DNA of 64,000 bases from Pseudonocardiales bacterium. GTDB taxonomy: Bacteria > Actinomycetota > Actinomycetes > Mycobacteriales > Pseudonocardiaceae. The position numbers were made by a program, and so were the translations under genes. Under the pieces are notes generated by a model, which was not told where the DNA came from, did not search any database, and saw nothing but the letters and a program-made list of their open reading frames with translations. The DNA is taken from positions 1 to 64,000 of the forward strand of contig JAFAPC010000049.1 of NCBI GenBank assembly GCA_019247305.1. Direction: 5' to 3'. Shown in pieces: positions 17,232 to 26,055 of this stretch (position 1 is its first letter; every line of letters begins with the position of its first letter).

Positions 17232-18060
17232 CCGTTTTCTCCTTGGTCTGATGGCCGGCTTGGCCGGCGGTGGCCTGATGGCCGGCTCCGCCGGCGGTCG
17301 GCACGTAACGGTGCAGCCTGATCCGAGCCGGGATGACGACCCTTCCGCCGTCGATCTCCGCGTAGCCGTCCTGGACCACCTCGGCAACCGTGCCGTCCCG
17401 CTCGGGGTCGTCGATCTCCACGACCGCGGCGACCTGCTGGCGGCTCGGCGCGAAGGCGGCACCCACCTCCCCCGGCAGGACCGCGACGCCGCAGCGCTCC
17501 AGCATGTCCTCCACCGTCGCGGCGAACGACTCCAGCAGGGTCGCGACCTGCGGGCCGGTCATCTCGGCGGGGACCGTCCCAGCTTGGCGGAGCAGGCCGT
17601 TGCGCAACCGGCCCAGGTCGGTGACCACCGGTCGCAGCTGCCCAGCCCGCACCGCCGACCGCAGCCGTTCAATCTCCGCATGCTGCCGGTCGATTACCCG
17701 CTCCCTGGCGAGCGCCCGGGCGTTCGCCTCGCCAAGCTGCTGGGCCACCTCGGCGAGGGCGGCTTCCATCGCCGCGAGCCGCAGGTCAAGCTCCAGGGAC
17801 AACGGCGGGGTGTCTCTCGCCGGGAGGGCGCTCAGCTCGCCCGTGAGGCGGCTGTTGTCCTGGGGGCAGCGTATTTGCACTGCCGGTTCCGCCGGTTCGG
17901 GCTGGGACTTATCGGGCTGCGGCTTATCGAGCTGGAACTTATCAGGCTGGGGCTTGTCGGACTGGAACTTATCAGGCTGGGGCTGAACAGGCTGGGGCTT
18001 ATCAGGCGGGGGCTGAACAGCCGCGGTGCCAGGGCCATCTTGCGGGCGCATACCACCCAA
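17224..18060 (-). CDS. GrpE-like nucleotide exchange factor with PQPDK repeats
   Basis: A 278-residue protein. The N-terminal 55 residues are a Pro/Gln/Asp/Lys repeat encoded by 15-bp tandem units. A coiled coil follows (LRLAAMEAALAEVAQQLGEA through AEIERLRSAVRAG), then a helical segment and a C-terminal beta domain (FAPSRQQVAAVVEIDDPERD, then GTVAEVVQDGYAEIDGGRVV). This is the GrpE order: long helix, head, beta-wing. It should act as exchange factor for the adjoining Hsp70, with which it overlaps by 8 bp. Starts at TTG 18060 and ATG 18051 are both possible. No DnaJ is seen in the operon. Confidence 0.8.
   Translation of the reverse strand: MGGMRPQDGPGTAAVQPPPDKPQPVQPQPDKFQSDKPQPDKFQLDKPQPDKSQPEPAEPAVQIRCPQDNSRLTGELSALPARDTPPLSLELDLRLAAMEAALAEVAQQLGEANARALARERVIDRQHAEIERLRSAVRAGQLRPVVTDLGRLRNGLLRQAGTVPAEMTGPQVATLLESFAATVEDMLERCGVAVLPGEVGAAFAPSRQQVAAVVEIDDPERDGTVAEVVQDGYAEIDGGRVVIPARIRLHRYVPTAGGAGHQATAGQAGHQTKEKTDG
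17885..18022. repeat. 15-bp tandem repeats encoding PQPDK units
   Basis: Degenerate units of 15 bases (consensus around AACTTATCAGGCTGG on the plus strand) repeat through this stretch in the 5' end of the GrpE-like gene. They encode a charged, proline-rich N-terminal tail that is likely disordered. Confidence 0.75.
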
Positions 18061-18071
18061 TCTCTACGCTC

Positions 18072-18126
18072 AGTTACCGGGTACTAACTCAGGGATGAGA
18101 ATCATCAGCCACTCGTAGGTGATGAT
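18072..18126. promoter_or_regulatory. Two inverted repeats upstream of the chaperone/GTPase operon
   Basis: AGTTA-N8-TAACT (18072-18089) and ATCATCA-N12-TGATGAT (18101-18126) lie 12 to 66 bp upstream of the first operon gene and beyond the end of the MgtC-like gene. They are candidate operators for the operon; the second could alternatively be part of the MgtC-gene terminator. No -10/-35 pair is clear. Confidence 0.4.
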
Positions 18127-18166
18127 ACGTCGGCTCAGTAGCCGGTGAACTCATCTGGTGCGCCCG

Positions 18167-18970
18167 CTACGACGTGCGTTTGCGGGGGACCGGTGAGCGC
18201 AACCGCCAGTTCTTCGTGGTGGTCTCGGTGCCCAACGCATCCTCGGCGCTGGTGTCGGGGTCGGGGACCACGGTCCAGGTGACGGCGGTGACGGCGGGTT
18301 CGAGGCTGAGTCGGCTGACGGCGTGTTCGAGGTGGGTGTCGTTGCGCTGCTCGGTGGTGAGCTCGGCCACGACGCTGACCTGGCCGTCGGTGTCGGTGTT
18401 GTAGCTGCGGATGCCCCGCAGCTGGAACTTGGTGCCGCTGACGGCCTGCACCAGCAGGGCGCGGATCTGCGCCTCAGCCGGCTCGGCGCAGACGGCTTCG
18501 AAGCGGTAGCCGACGCTGACCTCGTCACCACCGGTGGGATGACGATCGAGCATGCGTCCCAGCGGTCGCAACACCACGTTCGCGATGATCACCGCAGTGG
18601 CGCCCAGCGCGGCGACACGGTACATCCCGGCACCGGCCAGCGCCCCGACCGCGGCCGAGCACCACAAGGTGGCGGCGGTGTTGAGCCCGCGGACGTTGAG
18701 CCCGTCCCGCAGGATCACCCCGGCGCCGAGGAACCCGATCCCCGACACGATCTGGGCGGCCACCCGGGTCGGGTCGGCAACCCGAGCACCACCACCCAGG
18801 CCGATGTCGAACCCGTAGGCCGAGAGCAGTACAAACAGCGCCGCACCGGTGGCCACCAGCGCGTTGGTCCGCAGCCCCGCGCCCCGGGCCCGCCATTGGC
18901 GCTCCATCCCGATTACCGCGCCCAGCCCCAGACCGGCCACCAGCCGCAGCACCATCTCCAGCGTCGTCAT
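18167..18970 (-). CDS. MgtC/SapB-family membrane protein
   Basis: A 267-residue protein. The N-terminal half is the MgtC membrane domain, with conserved AVIGMERQWRARGAGLRTNA, QIVSGIGFLGAGVILRDG and VRGLNTAATLWCSAAVGALA, in about five helices. The C-terminal 110 residues form a soluble ACT-like domain (FQLRGIRSYNTDTDGQVSVV). MgtC proteins in pathogens modulate F-type ATPase and magnesium or phosphate homeostasis; the role here is unknown. ATG 18970 has a GGAGGG site eight bases upstream; the alternative MEGHL start overlaps that site. Confidence 0.92.
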   Translation of the reverse strand: MTTLEMVLRLVAGLGLGAVIGMERQWRARGAGLRTNALVATGAALFVLLSAYGFDIGLGGGARVADPTRVAAQIVSGIGFLGAGVILRDGLNVRGLNTAATLWCSAAVGALAGAGMYRVAALGATAVIIANVVLRPLGRMLDRHPTGGDEVSVGYRFEAVCAEPAEAQIRALLVQAVSGTKFQLRGIRSYNTDTDGQVSVVAELTTEQRNDTHLEHAVSRLSLEPAVTAVTWTVVPDPDTSAEDALGTETTTKNWRLRSPVPRKRTS

Positions 18971-19152
18971 CAGGTGTCCCTCCATACGGGTCGGGGCGGG
19001 TCGGGTGGGTTGGGGTTCTTCGATTGTCGGTGCGAGCTCACCAGCGGAGGGCGGTGCGCGCCGAAGCACTTGCGGTAGCGGCTGTTACCGTCATCGTGAT
19101 GGACATCCCTTGCCGCGAGCCGGGGCGCATTCCCACCAGTGCGCCAGTGACG

Positions 19153-20229
19153 ATGCCCAGGGCGCTCCGGCGGGCGTCGGGGTGGTCGGTGTTGATGAGT
19201 CTGGTGGGGCTGGTGGGGCTGCTCAGCGGGTGCACCTCGGCTGGTGGCCCTTCTACGGCGCCGCAGCGTCACCAGAGCCTGCCCTCCACCTGTAGCCACA
19301 CAATCACCCGGAGCGATGAGGTGCCGGCGGCCCTGGAGGGCCTCATGCCGGGAGACACGCTGTGTTTTTCCGGCAATGACTTCACCGACACCGACCTGAT
19401 GCTAACCCGTTCGGGCACTGCGGCGGCCCCGATCAGCCTGATGTCCGACGGCGGCACCGTGCACGAGGTGCAGATCAAGGCCGACCACGTCATCATGGAA
19501 GGTTTCACCGTCGCTGGCGGAGGCGGGGTGCTGCTGGAAGGCGCCGGGATCACCGCGCGGAACAACACCGTCCACGACACGACGCAAGGCGGGATCACCT
19601 GCCATCCCTGCACCGACTCGACTATCGAGTCGAACACGATGCGCCATGTCGCCACCAACGGCATCGAGATCACCGGGGAGCGGATCACGGTGCACGCCAA
19701 TACCATCAGCGACACGGTGGTCTCCGGCCACGGGGGTGACGCCGATGGCATGCGTTTTTATGGCAACGGTCACCGCATCACCGACAACACCATTACGGAC
19801 ATCTCCGCAGAGGGCTATGCCAGCCCGCCGCACCCGGACTGCTTCCAGACCTTGGACAGCGGCAAACCCGCCACGTTCGATGTGGTGATTTCGGGGAATA
19901 CCTGCCGTAACGTGGATGCGCAATGTCTCATCGCCACCGGTGACCAGCACCGCAACAGTGGTGCCCCGCCCGGGGTCCCCTCGATCATTTTCGCCCAGAA
20001 CATGTGCGCGAACAACGGTGCCCAGGCGGTGAACCTCCGGGGCTGGCCCAACGTGCAGATCCTGCAAAACACCTTCGCCGGCCCGAACCTGACCCGGGCG
20101 GTGCTGATCGCCGAGGGCTCCACCGGCGCCACGGTGGTCGGCAACACCACCACCGAAGACCGCCCCACCGTGCAGATCGACGGATCCTCCCGGTCGGGAT
20201 CCCGCGTGCAGGACAACAGACCGGACTGA
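19153..20229 (+). CDS. Right-handed beta-helix lipoprotein
   Basis: A 358-residue protein. The N-terminus is a lipoprotein signal (basic MPRALRRA, hydrophobic core, lipobox LLSGC). The rest shows the short repeating coils of a parallel beta-helix (pectate-lyase-like/NosD-like), with successive Asn/Thr ladders such as ITARNNTVHDTTQGGITC and ITDNTITDI. Such proteins bind or cleave polysaccharide; no catalytic residues can be assigned by eye. ATG 19153 is chosen over upstream starts because it places the signal peptide properly. It diverges from the MgtC gene. Confidence 0.8.
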   Translation: MPRALRRASGWSVLMSLVGLVGLLSGCTSAGGPSTAPQRHQSLPSTCSHTITRSDEVPAALEGLMPGDTLCFSGNDFTDTDLMLTRSGTAAAPISLMSDGGTVHEVQIKADHVIMEGFTVAGGGGVLLEGAGITARNNTVHDTTQGGITCHPCTDSTIESNTMRHVATNGIEITGERITVHANTISDTVVSGHGGDADGMRFYGNGHRITDNTITDISAEGYASPPHPDCFQTLDSGKPATFDVVISGNTCRNVDAQCLIATGDQHRNSGAPPGVPSIIFAQNMCANNGAQAVNLRGWPNVQILQNTFAGPNLTRAVLIAEGSTGATVVGNTTTEDRPTVQIDGSSRSGSRVQDNRPD

Positions 20230-20261
20230 GCTGATGGTTACGCGCTGGTGGTTACGGGTGG

Positions 20262-21968
20262 TTACGCCCGCTCCAGCTCCCGCTCTTCCTCAGCGGCCTC
20301 GGCGGTCGTCTCGGCGACCTGTTCCCGCACCCGGTGCGGTGGGAACCGCACCGACAGCGCGATCACGTAAATGACCGCTGACCAGATCAGGTTGACCAGC
20401 AAGCCCCACCCTATGCCGATCAGGCCAACACCCCCGTAGGCGCTGAGATAGCTGATCACCCCCTCGCCGATGAGCCAGGGCAGCACCCAGCTCGCGCCCG
20501 CTTTCCAGTCCAACTTCGGCGCCCGGCCCTTGCTGCCGTAGTGGAAAATCGGCCACAGGAGGAAACCGATCGCCACACAGACCCCGATCTTAAGGTTAGT
20601 AATCCAACCGGCCCAGTAAATAACCATGTTCGCGGAGTAGAACGCGAGAAAGGGAATGACGTCGCCGCCCGGCAGCTTGAACGGCCGGTCGTGCTCGGGC
20701 AGCTGCCGGCGCAGCGCCGCCAGCACGAGCGGCCCGCTACCGAAGGACAGCACCGTGGCCGAGGTGATGAAGCCGACCAGCGACTGCCAGCTGGGGAAGG
20801 GCAGAAAGAAGATCAGGCCGACGACGAAGGTGACGACCAAGCCGACCCAGGGAATGCCCTGCTTGTTGGTTTTGGTCAGCACTTCCGGCGCGTTGCGGTT
20901 CTTGCCCATCGCGTAGGAGATCCGGGTAGTGACCGCCAGGTAGGCGAACCCGGTGTCCGCCGGTGAAATCACCGCGTCGATGTAGAGCAGCGTCGCCAGC
21001 CAGCCCAGACCGAGGATCGTTGCCATGGCCGCCAGCGGGCCGAAGTCCCCGGCGAACGTCAGCTCTTTCCAGCCGTGCGAGCTCAGCAGGTCTGAGGGCC
21101 GCACGGAGCCGATAAAGGCGACCTCGAGCAGAATGTAGATGACGCCGCACAGCAGCACCGACCCGATCACCGCGAACGGGACGTTGACCTTCGGGTTCTT
21201 CGTTTCACCCGCCAGTTCGACCCCTTGCCGGAAACCGAGGAAGGAGAACACGATGCCGGCCGTCGGGATGGCGGTGAACACCCCGCCCCAGCCTTGGGAA
21301 AAGAATCCGTAGGAGCGGAAGTTTTCGCCGTGGAACACCGTCACCAGGAACGCCACGATCACCAGAACGATCATCGATAGCTTCCACCAGACCGCCACGT
21401 TGTTGATCTGGGCGAAATACTTGACGCCGATGTAGTTCAGGACGACGAACACCGCCATCCCGGCGATGGCGAACATCCCGCCAAGACCGGTCAGGGTGTA
21501 AGCCGGTTCGCCGCCTACGATGTGTTTGGTGGTCAGCGGCAGGTATCGGGTGGCGTACTGCAGCGCTGCCTCCACCTCGATCGGCGGCACGGACACCGCC
21601 GCCAGCCAGGTGATCCACCCCATCGTGTAGCTGGCGAATGACCCGAAGGACAGGTGCGGGAACCGCACCACTCCCCCGGAGATGGGGAACATCGTGCCCA
21701 GCTCGGCGAAGCACAACCCAATCAGTAAGATCATCACCGTCGCGATCGCCCACGAGATGATCGCGGCCGGGCCTGCGGTATGCGCCGCCGTGAGCGCGCT
21801 GAACAGCCAGCCGGACCCGATGATCGAGCCGACCCCGGCGAACAGCAGGCCGATCTTGCCGATGTCCCGACGCAGACCCCCTTCCACCGGTATCGGCGCT
21901 GCGGCCGGTGTCGGTCCTCCCGCTGGTGCCGACCCCCCCGCTGGTGTCGGCGCTGCGCCCACCGCCAT
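20262..21968 (-). CDS. APC-superfamily amino acid permease
   Basis: A 568-residue integral membrane protein with about 12 helices. The first helix has the APC signature GKIGLLFAGVGSIIGSGWLF, and helix 6-8 regions such as GIVFSFLGFRQGVELAGETK are typical of the aspartate:proton symporter-like (YveA-type) group. It probably imports an acidic or neutral amino acid by proton symport; the exact substrate cannot be told. The N-terminal 25 residues are an Ala/Pro/Gly repeat and the C-terminus is acidic. No partner genes are adjacent. Confidence 0.88.
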   Translation of the reverse strand: MAVGAAPTPAGGSAPAGGPTPAAAPIPVEGGLRRDIGKIGLLFAGVGSIIGSGWLFSALTAAHTAGPAAIISWAIATVMILLIGLCFAELGTMFPISGGVVRFPHLSFGSFASYTMGWITWLAAVSVPPIEVEAALQYATRYLPLTTKHIVGGEPAYTLTGLGGMFAIAGMAVFVVLNYIGVKYFAQINNVAVWWKLSMIVLVIVAFLVTVFHGENFRSYGFFSQGWGGVFTAIPTAGIVFSFLGFRQGVELAGETKNPKVNVPFAVIGSVLLCGVIYILLEVAFIGSVRPSDLLSSHGWKELTFAGDFGPLAAMATILGLGWLATLLYIDAVISPADTGFAYLAVTTRISYAMGKNRNAPEVLTKTNKQGIPWVGLVVTFVVGLIFFLPFPSWQSLVGFITSATVLSFGSGPLVLAALRRQLPEHDRPFKLPGGDVIPFLAFYSANMVIYWAGWITNLKIGVCVAIGFLLWPIFHYGSKGRAPKLDWKAGASWVLPWLIGEGVISYLSAYGGVGLIGIGWGLLVNLIWSAVIYVIALSVRFPPHRVREQVAETTAEAAEEERELERA

Positions 21969-22330
21969 GGTGCTGTCTCCCTTACTCGCTCAGCCCGCCG
22001 GTTGGGGCGTATCCGCCAGGCGCCTCTTTATCGGAATGAGCGCCTGCCCCCGTCCACGATCAAGGAACAGCTCAACGATAGCCGAGTGCCCTGGATCTTT
22101 TACCACCCGATCGTGGGTGCTCTGAGCGCGCCGAGTTCGACTGCACGCCTGCGCGGCAGCGCCGCCAGCGGCCGGTGGACACGCCACAGGAACCCGACGG
22201 TTGTACGCTGCCGCCGCCGGAAGCGGGTCGGTGACAGGTCTGCCGGGTTTCTGTCCGGACCTGTGAGGCTGGATGGGCGCGCAAGCCAGTTCCGGGATAC
22301 GGCAAGTCGCGGTGGAGGGGGTCGAGGCGG
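21969..22330. other. Intergenic stretch, divergent
   Basis: About 360 bp between the divergent permease and WXG-like toxin genes. It presumably holds both promoters, but I cannot assign -35/-10 elements, and see no RNA gene or convincing inverted repeat. Confidence 0.4.
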
Positions 22331-23110
22331 GTGGCGCTGGAGTTGCCCTCGGAGCTGACGTGGACGATGCGGGCTTTCGGGTTTCAGTGGCCCGACCTCA
22401 ATGAAGACCATTTCAAGGAGGCGGCGAGTCATCTGCGGCAGTACGCCAGGGACGCGAGCACCTCGATCGACGCGACCCACCGGCGGGTGAGGGATCTGCG
22501 GGAAGTCTATGAGTCTGGCTCGTATGAGGCGTTGGTGAGCACCTGGGGGTCGCAGACCCGGGGGCACCTGCAGATTCTGGTTCAGGGGTGCCACTACGTG
22601 GCGGATGCGTTGGACATCGCTGCGGCGGGGATTGTCGCGATGAAGGGGGCGGTGATCGCCCAGTTGGGGATCGCGGCGGCGGAGTTCGCGGCGGACCAGG
22701 CTGCGGCGGTCGCGACCTTCGGGGTGGCTGAGGCCGCAGAGAAGCGGCTGGGTCGCCAGCTCCTCGACAAGGAGAAGAAGGCACTTCTACTGACCAACGC
22801 TGAGAAGGCTGCCATCCGCGACAACGCGTGGTCGATCATGAAGGAGGACGACTTCCACATCGACGAGGGCCGGACGTCCGGGGGACGCAACACCGCCAAG
22901 CAGATTGCACTGGACGCCGAGGACCTCGCGGTCGCGGTCGAGAAAGACTTCATCAACGACCTGTCGAAGCGCGAGAAGTCCGGCGAACTGACCAAGCGAA
23001 GGTGGGCCAATTACGTTCGGCACTACCGAAACCTGGTCAACGATGGTGTTATAGAATGTTCCGACCGGATTGATCAAGTTCTTCTCGACTTCCTGAAGAA
23101 AGCTACATAA
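22331..23110 (+). CDS. WXG-like polymorphic toxin candidate
   Basis: A 259-residue protein. Residues 1 to about 130 resemble the WXG100-like/CpnT-type N-terminal module of actinobacterial secreted toxins (GFQWPDLNEDHFKEAASHLR, long amphipathic and Ala-rich helices, ADALDIAAAGIVAMKGAV). The C-terminal 110 residues are polar and charged (IMKEDDFHIDEGRTSGGRNT through RRWANYVRHYRNLVNDGVIE), a different composition that fits a variable toxin tip. I do not recognise that domain. GTG 22331 has an AGGGGG site about nine bases upstream. The broken gene 4 bp downstream would be the immunity partner (inference). Confidence 0.65.
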   Translation: MALELPSELTWTMRAFGFQWPDLNEDHFKEAASHLRQYARDASTSIDATHRRVRDLREVYESGSYEALVSTWGSQTRGHLQILVQGCHYVADALDIAAAGIVAMKGAVIAQLGIAAAEFAADQAAAVATFGVAEAAEKRLGRQLLDKEKKALLLTNAEKAAIRDNAWSIMKEDDFHIDEGRTSGGRNTAKQIALDAEDLAVAVEKDFINDLSKREKSGELTKRRWANYVRHYRNLVNDGVIECSDRIDQVLLDFLKKAT

Positions 23111-23114
23111 CGAC

Positions 23115-24229
23115 GTGTTGACCATTGAGAGCATCGTCTGCGACCCGTCCCTGGAAGTACCGCAGAAAAGCGAGCGCATCGTCGAGTTGCTGGCCGCGCA
23201 GCCGAACCACGGTGTCCCGGCCTCGGTGGCGTGCCTGCTCGCCACCGACGACGAGCGGGTCGCCGCCTTCGTTGCCGACTACCTCGCGATCATCCCGGAT
23301 ACGGCGGCGGACAAAACCCGCGCGGCCGAGCGGCTGCGCGGCGCCGGAGTCGCCACTTTTCTCGGTCATCTACGAGATCGCGGCGTGGCGGCCGGAGCGG
23401 CTGCGGCCGCACGCCGCGCGGATCGACCACCCGTGGTTGCGGGAGGGCATGCTCTCGGGAGCGCCGGAGGACTGGGTTACCGACCTGGTCGCTCGCTGGC
23501 ACGCTGAACACGACCCGGATGTGCTCGACGCCCTCGCCCGAATCCGCACTCCCGCAGCGGCCGACGCGCTCCTGGCGCTGCGCGAGGAGATCGACGACCG
23601 TGCCTACTGGGAGACCCTCATCGCGAGTGCTGGGCTGCTGCCCGACGGCCACGGGCGCTCGTGGTTTACCCCGGCGTTCCTGGGCTTCGTGGTGGAGCGG
23701 GAACGCACTCCGCACGTCATGGGTGGGGCTCCCGGGTGACGTCCCGATCTGTCCGGTGTGCGATGCTCCCGCCGAGCGGGTGCTCACCCTGGACGCCGGA
23801 TCGCTGCCGTTCCGGCTACGCCAGAATCCGTCGTTTTTCTGGTACACCTGCGACTGCGACGCGCTGGACTTCACGACCGTGCAGGTCCGCCCCGACGGGC
23901 TGCGGGTGTTCTTCAGCCCCCAGGGCGGTCCGAGCCTGGGCGGCAGGCTGGTCCCCGGCGAGTGAGGACTGCTGATTGAGCCGCATCCGAACCAGACGGG
24001 GGTGAGTATCGACGCCTTCGGCGGCTCCGGGCGGCACCAGGTGGGCGGCCCGCCGCGGTGGATCCAGCCGGGCAGGCACCCGCGCTGCCCGGGCTGTAGC
24101 CGACCGATGATGTCCCTCGCCTCCATCGACAGCGGCCTGACCCCGTTCGGGCGGCTGGGCTTCGAGGGTATTCTTTACGGTTTCTGGTGCGACGCGTGCG
24201 CCATTTCGGAAACCCGTCGACAAGAGTGA
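23115..24229 (+). pseudogene. Putative immunity gene broken by two frame changes and a stop
   Basis: Joined across three frames this reads as one protein of about 370 residues. The N-terminal half is helical and HEAT-like (VPASVACLLATDDERVAAFV, then DPDVLDALARIRTPAAADAL). The C-terminal half holds zinc-ribbon-like Cys pairs (CPVCDAPAERV, CDCDALDF) and a YwqG/DUF1963-like end (HPRCPGCSRPMMSLASIDSG, FWCDACA). The first break is an extra T in a TTTT run near 23358; removing it restores ATFSVIYE. The second is an extra G in a GGGG run near 23728; removing it restores GGLPGDVPICP. A TGA at 23963-23965 then interrupts the last part. Its place next to the WXG-like toxin suggests an immunity protein. 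Confidence 0.65.
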
Positions 24230-24305
24230 CAGAAGTCCAACGGGTGGCCATCCGGCCCTCCTACCCCAGTTTCGTCGAACCGGTCGGCGGGCAGCCACGT
24301 GCCCA

Positions 24306-25325
24306 TCAGGGTGGCGAGGTGGCCGGAGCGTCGACCTGGGTCACCGGCGGTATGGCTATGGGCGCTGCTCCCGGGTTGCGCGCAGCGGCGGGGGCAGGTT
24401 GCTTGCCTACCTCGACTGGTCCCTTCACACTGCCGGTTACTGGGGCGAAACCGGAATGGTCGGGCAGGAATGCGCCGATCCGGCAGTCCACCCGGGTGCT
24501 CCCGGCCTGCCAGCTCTCCGGTCGCAGCGTCTCCCAGAACAGCGTGAGCCCTTTGTTCGCGACGACCGTGGGGCTTCCCGCAAAGTCCTTCGCCAACCGG
24601 GTGCATTCGGTGTTCAGCACCTGATCCTGGGCGGTTTCGTCGGGGTATCCCTTGGGGAAGGCGCCTTTGAGGTCGACCACTCCGATGATCTCTACGGCGT
24701 GGGGATCGGCGCAATTGGCCGGGTCACCCACGACTTTGCCGTCGTTTCCCAGGCAGGTGCCGGGCGGATGCACGTCGGACTGGTCCTGCGCCAGCACGCT
24801 GCCGGTGGTGAGGAATAGCGTCCCGGTGCGGCCCACGGACTCCACCCCGCAGCGCAGCGTCCGGTCCCCGTGCAGCCACCCAGTCTCGCTGGGTTTGATC
24901 GCGCCAACGGTGAACCGGCCGAACGGGTCGAAGTGATGGGCCAACGCCTGGGTGCTCAGCGGGGTGCAGCGCTGCGCTACCAGCTGCTGCCAGCGGGCCG
25001 GATCAGGGAACCCGGCCTCGGCGCCGAAGTCCTGAAGATCCAGCGTCGCGGTGACCTCGAATAGGTGCGGTTGGGCGCAGCTCACCACCGCGGCGTCGAC
25101 AGCGTCGGGCTTGTGCCAGCTCAGGCAGGCGTGTGCAGGGGCCCGGAGTGACTGTGCGCTGGGCGCGCTGGCTGGGCCTGGCCCGGTGGCGAGCCGGGCC
25201 GCCGTCCCAGTCGGCACCCCGAGGGCGACCAGCACCGTCAGCGCACCTACCACGGCCCCCACCGCAAGCCGCCAGGTGCTGCGATGAGCGCGGCGTCCGG
25301 CAGGGTTGGGCTGGTCGGGGCTCAC
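24306..25325 (-). CDS. Septum-formation family membrane-anchored protein
   Basis: A 339-residue protein. One transmembrane helix near residues 18-42 is followed by a long extracytoplasmic part with six or more conserved Cys residues in two repeats (ACLSWHKPDAVDAAVVSCAQ PHLFEV; GTCLGNDGKVVGDPANCADP HAVEI). This His-Ala/Leu-Phe/Val-Glu pattern is the actinobacterial septum-formation domain, named for a Mycobacterium protein; biochemical role is unclear. GTG 25325 overlaps the stop of the DedA gene (GTGA), so the two are coupled. Confidence 0.85.
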   Translation of the reverse strand: MSPDQPNPAGRRAHRSTWRLAVGAVVGALTVLVALGVPTGTAARLATGPGPASAPSAQSLRAPAHACLSWHKPDAVDAAVVSCAQPHLFEVTATLDLQDFGAEAGFPDPARWQQLVAQRCTPLSTQALAHHFDPFGRFTVGAIKPSETGWLHGDRTLRCGVESVGRTGTLFLTTGSVLAQDQSDVHPPGTCLGNDGKVVGDPANCADPHAVEIIGVVDLKGAFPKGYPDETAQDQVLNTECTRLAKDFAGSPTVVANKGLTLFWETLRPESWQAGSTRVDCRIGAFLPDHSGFAPVTGSVKGPVEVGKQPAPAAARNPGAAPIAIPPVTQVDAPATSPP

Positions 25326-25990
25326 CGGGGGGCACCCGCCCGTCGCCGGCCCAGCCGGCCCGTCTTGAGCACCTCGATGACGACCGGGATGAACGACAGC
25401 GCAACGATGCTCACCAGGATCAGTTCCAGGTGATTTCTGATGAACATGACCCGGCCGAGCCAGTAGCCTAGCAAAGTTACTCCGGTGGCCCAGGCAACGC
25501 CACCGACAATCGAGTACGTGAAATACTTGCGGGGATTCATGCGACCTACCCCCGCAATCGCCGTGATGAAGGTCCGCACGATAGGGACAAAACGGCCCAG
25601 CAGGATAGCCCGCGCACCGTATTTATCGAAAAAAGCGTGCGTCTTGTCCACGTACTCCCGTTTGAATAGCCGGGAATCCGGTCGGTTGAACAGCGCCGGC
25701 CCCGCCTGGTAGCCCAGGTAGTAACCGACCACGTTGCCCACCACGGCACACACCGTGAGCAGCAGGCACACCAGGGCGATTGGGGTGCCGATGAGGCCTC
25801 CCGCGACGAACAGCCCGGCGGTGAACAGCAGCGAGTCGCCCGGCAGGAAAAAGCCGATGAGCAGTCCGCATTCCGCAAAGATGATCAGACACAACCCCAC
25901 CAGCACGGAGGGGCCCAGCATCCGCAGCAACTGCTCAGGATCAAGCCAAGTGGGGCCCAGAGCCAGCGACGTGCCGAGGGGGAAGGGCAT
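25322..25990 (-). CDS. DedA-family (SNARE-associated/VTT) membrane protein
   Basis: A 222-residue polytopic protein with the DedA hallmarks: FAECGLLIGFFLPGDSLLFT with its acidic residue before the re-entrant loop, GYYLGYQAG, and KYGARAILLGRFVPIVRTFI TAIAG with the two essential arginines. DedA proteins act in membrane homeostasis; several are lipid scramblases or flippases for undecaprenyl phosphate and related lipids. ATG 25990 is used; GTG 26059, overlapping the previous stop, would add 23 residues without family similarity. Confidence 0.9.
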   Translation of the reverse strand: MPFPLGTSLALGPTWLDPEQLLRMLGPSVLVGLCLIIFAECGLLIGFFLPGDSLLFTAGLFVAGGLIGTPIALVCLLLTVCAVVGNVVGYYLGYQAGPALFNRPDSRLFKREYVDKTHAFFDKYGARAILLGRFVPIVRTFITAIAGVGRMNPRKYFTYSIVGGVAWATGVTLLGYWLGRVMFIRNHLELILVSIVALSFIPVVIEVLKTGRLGRRRAGAPR

Positions 25991-26055
25991 CACGCTGCCA
26001 CGGTAGCGGGCAGACCCGACAGTCCCGCTGAGCACCCGCCGCTGCCCCGGCGCGC

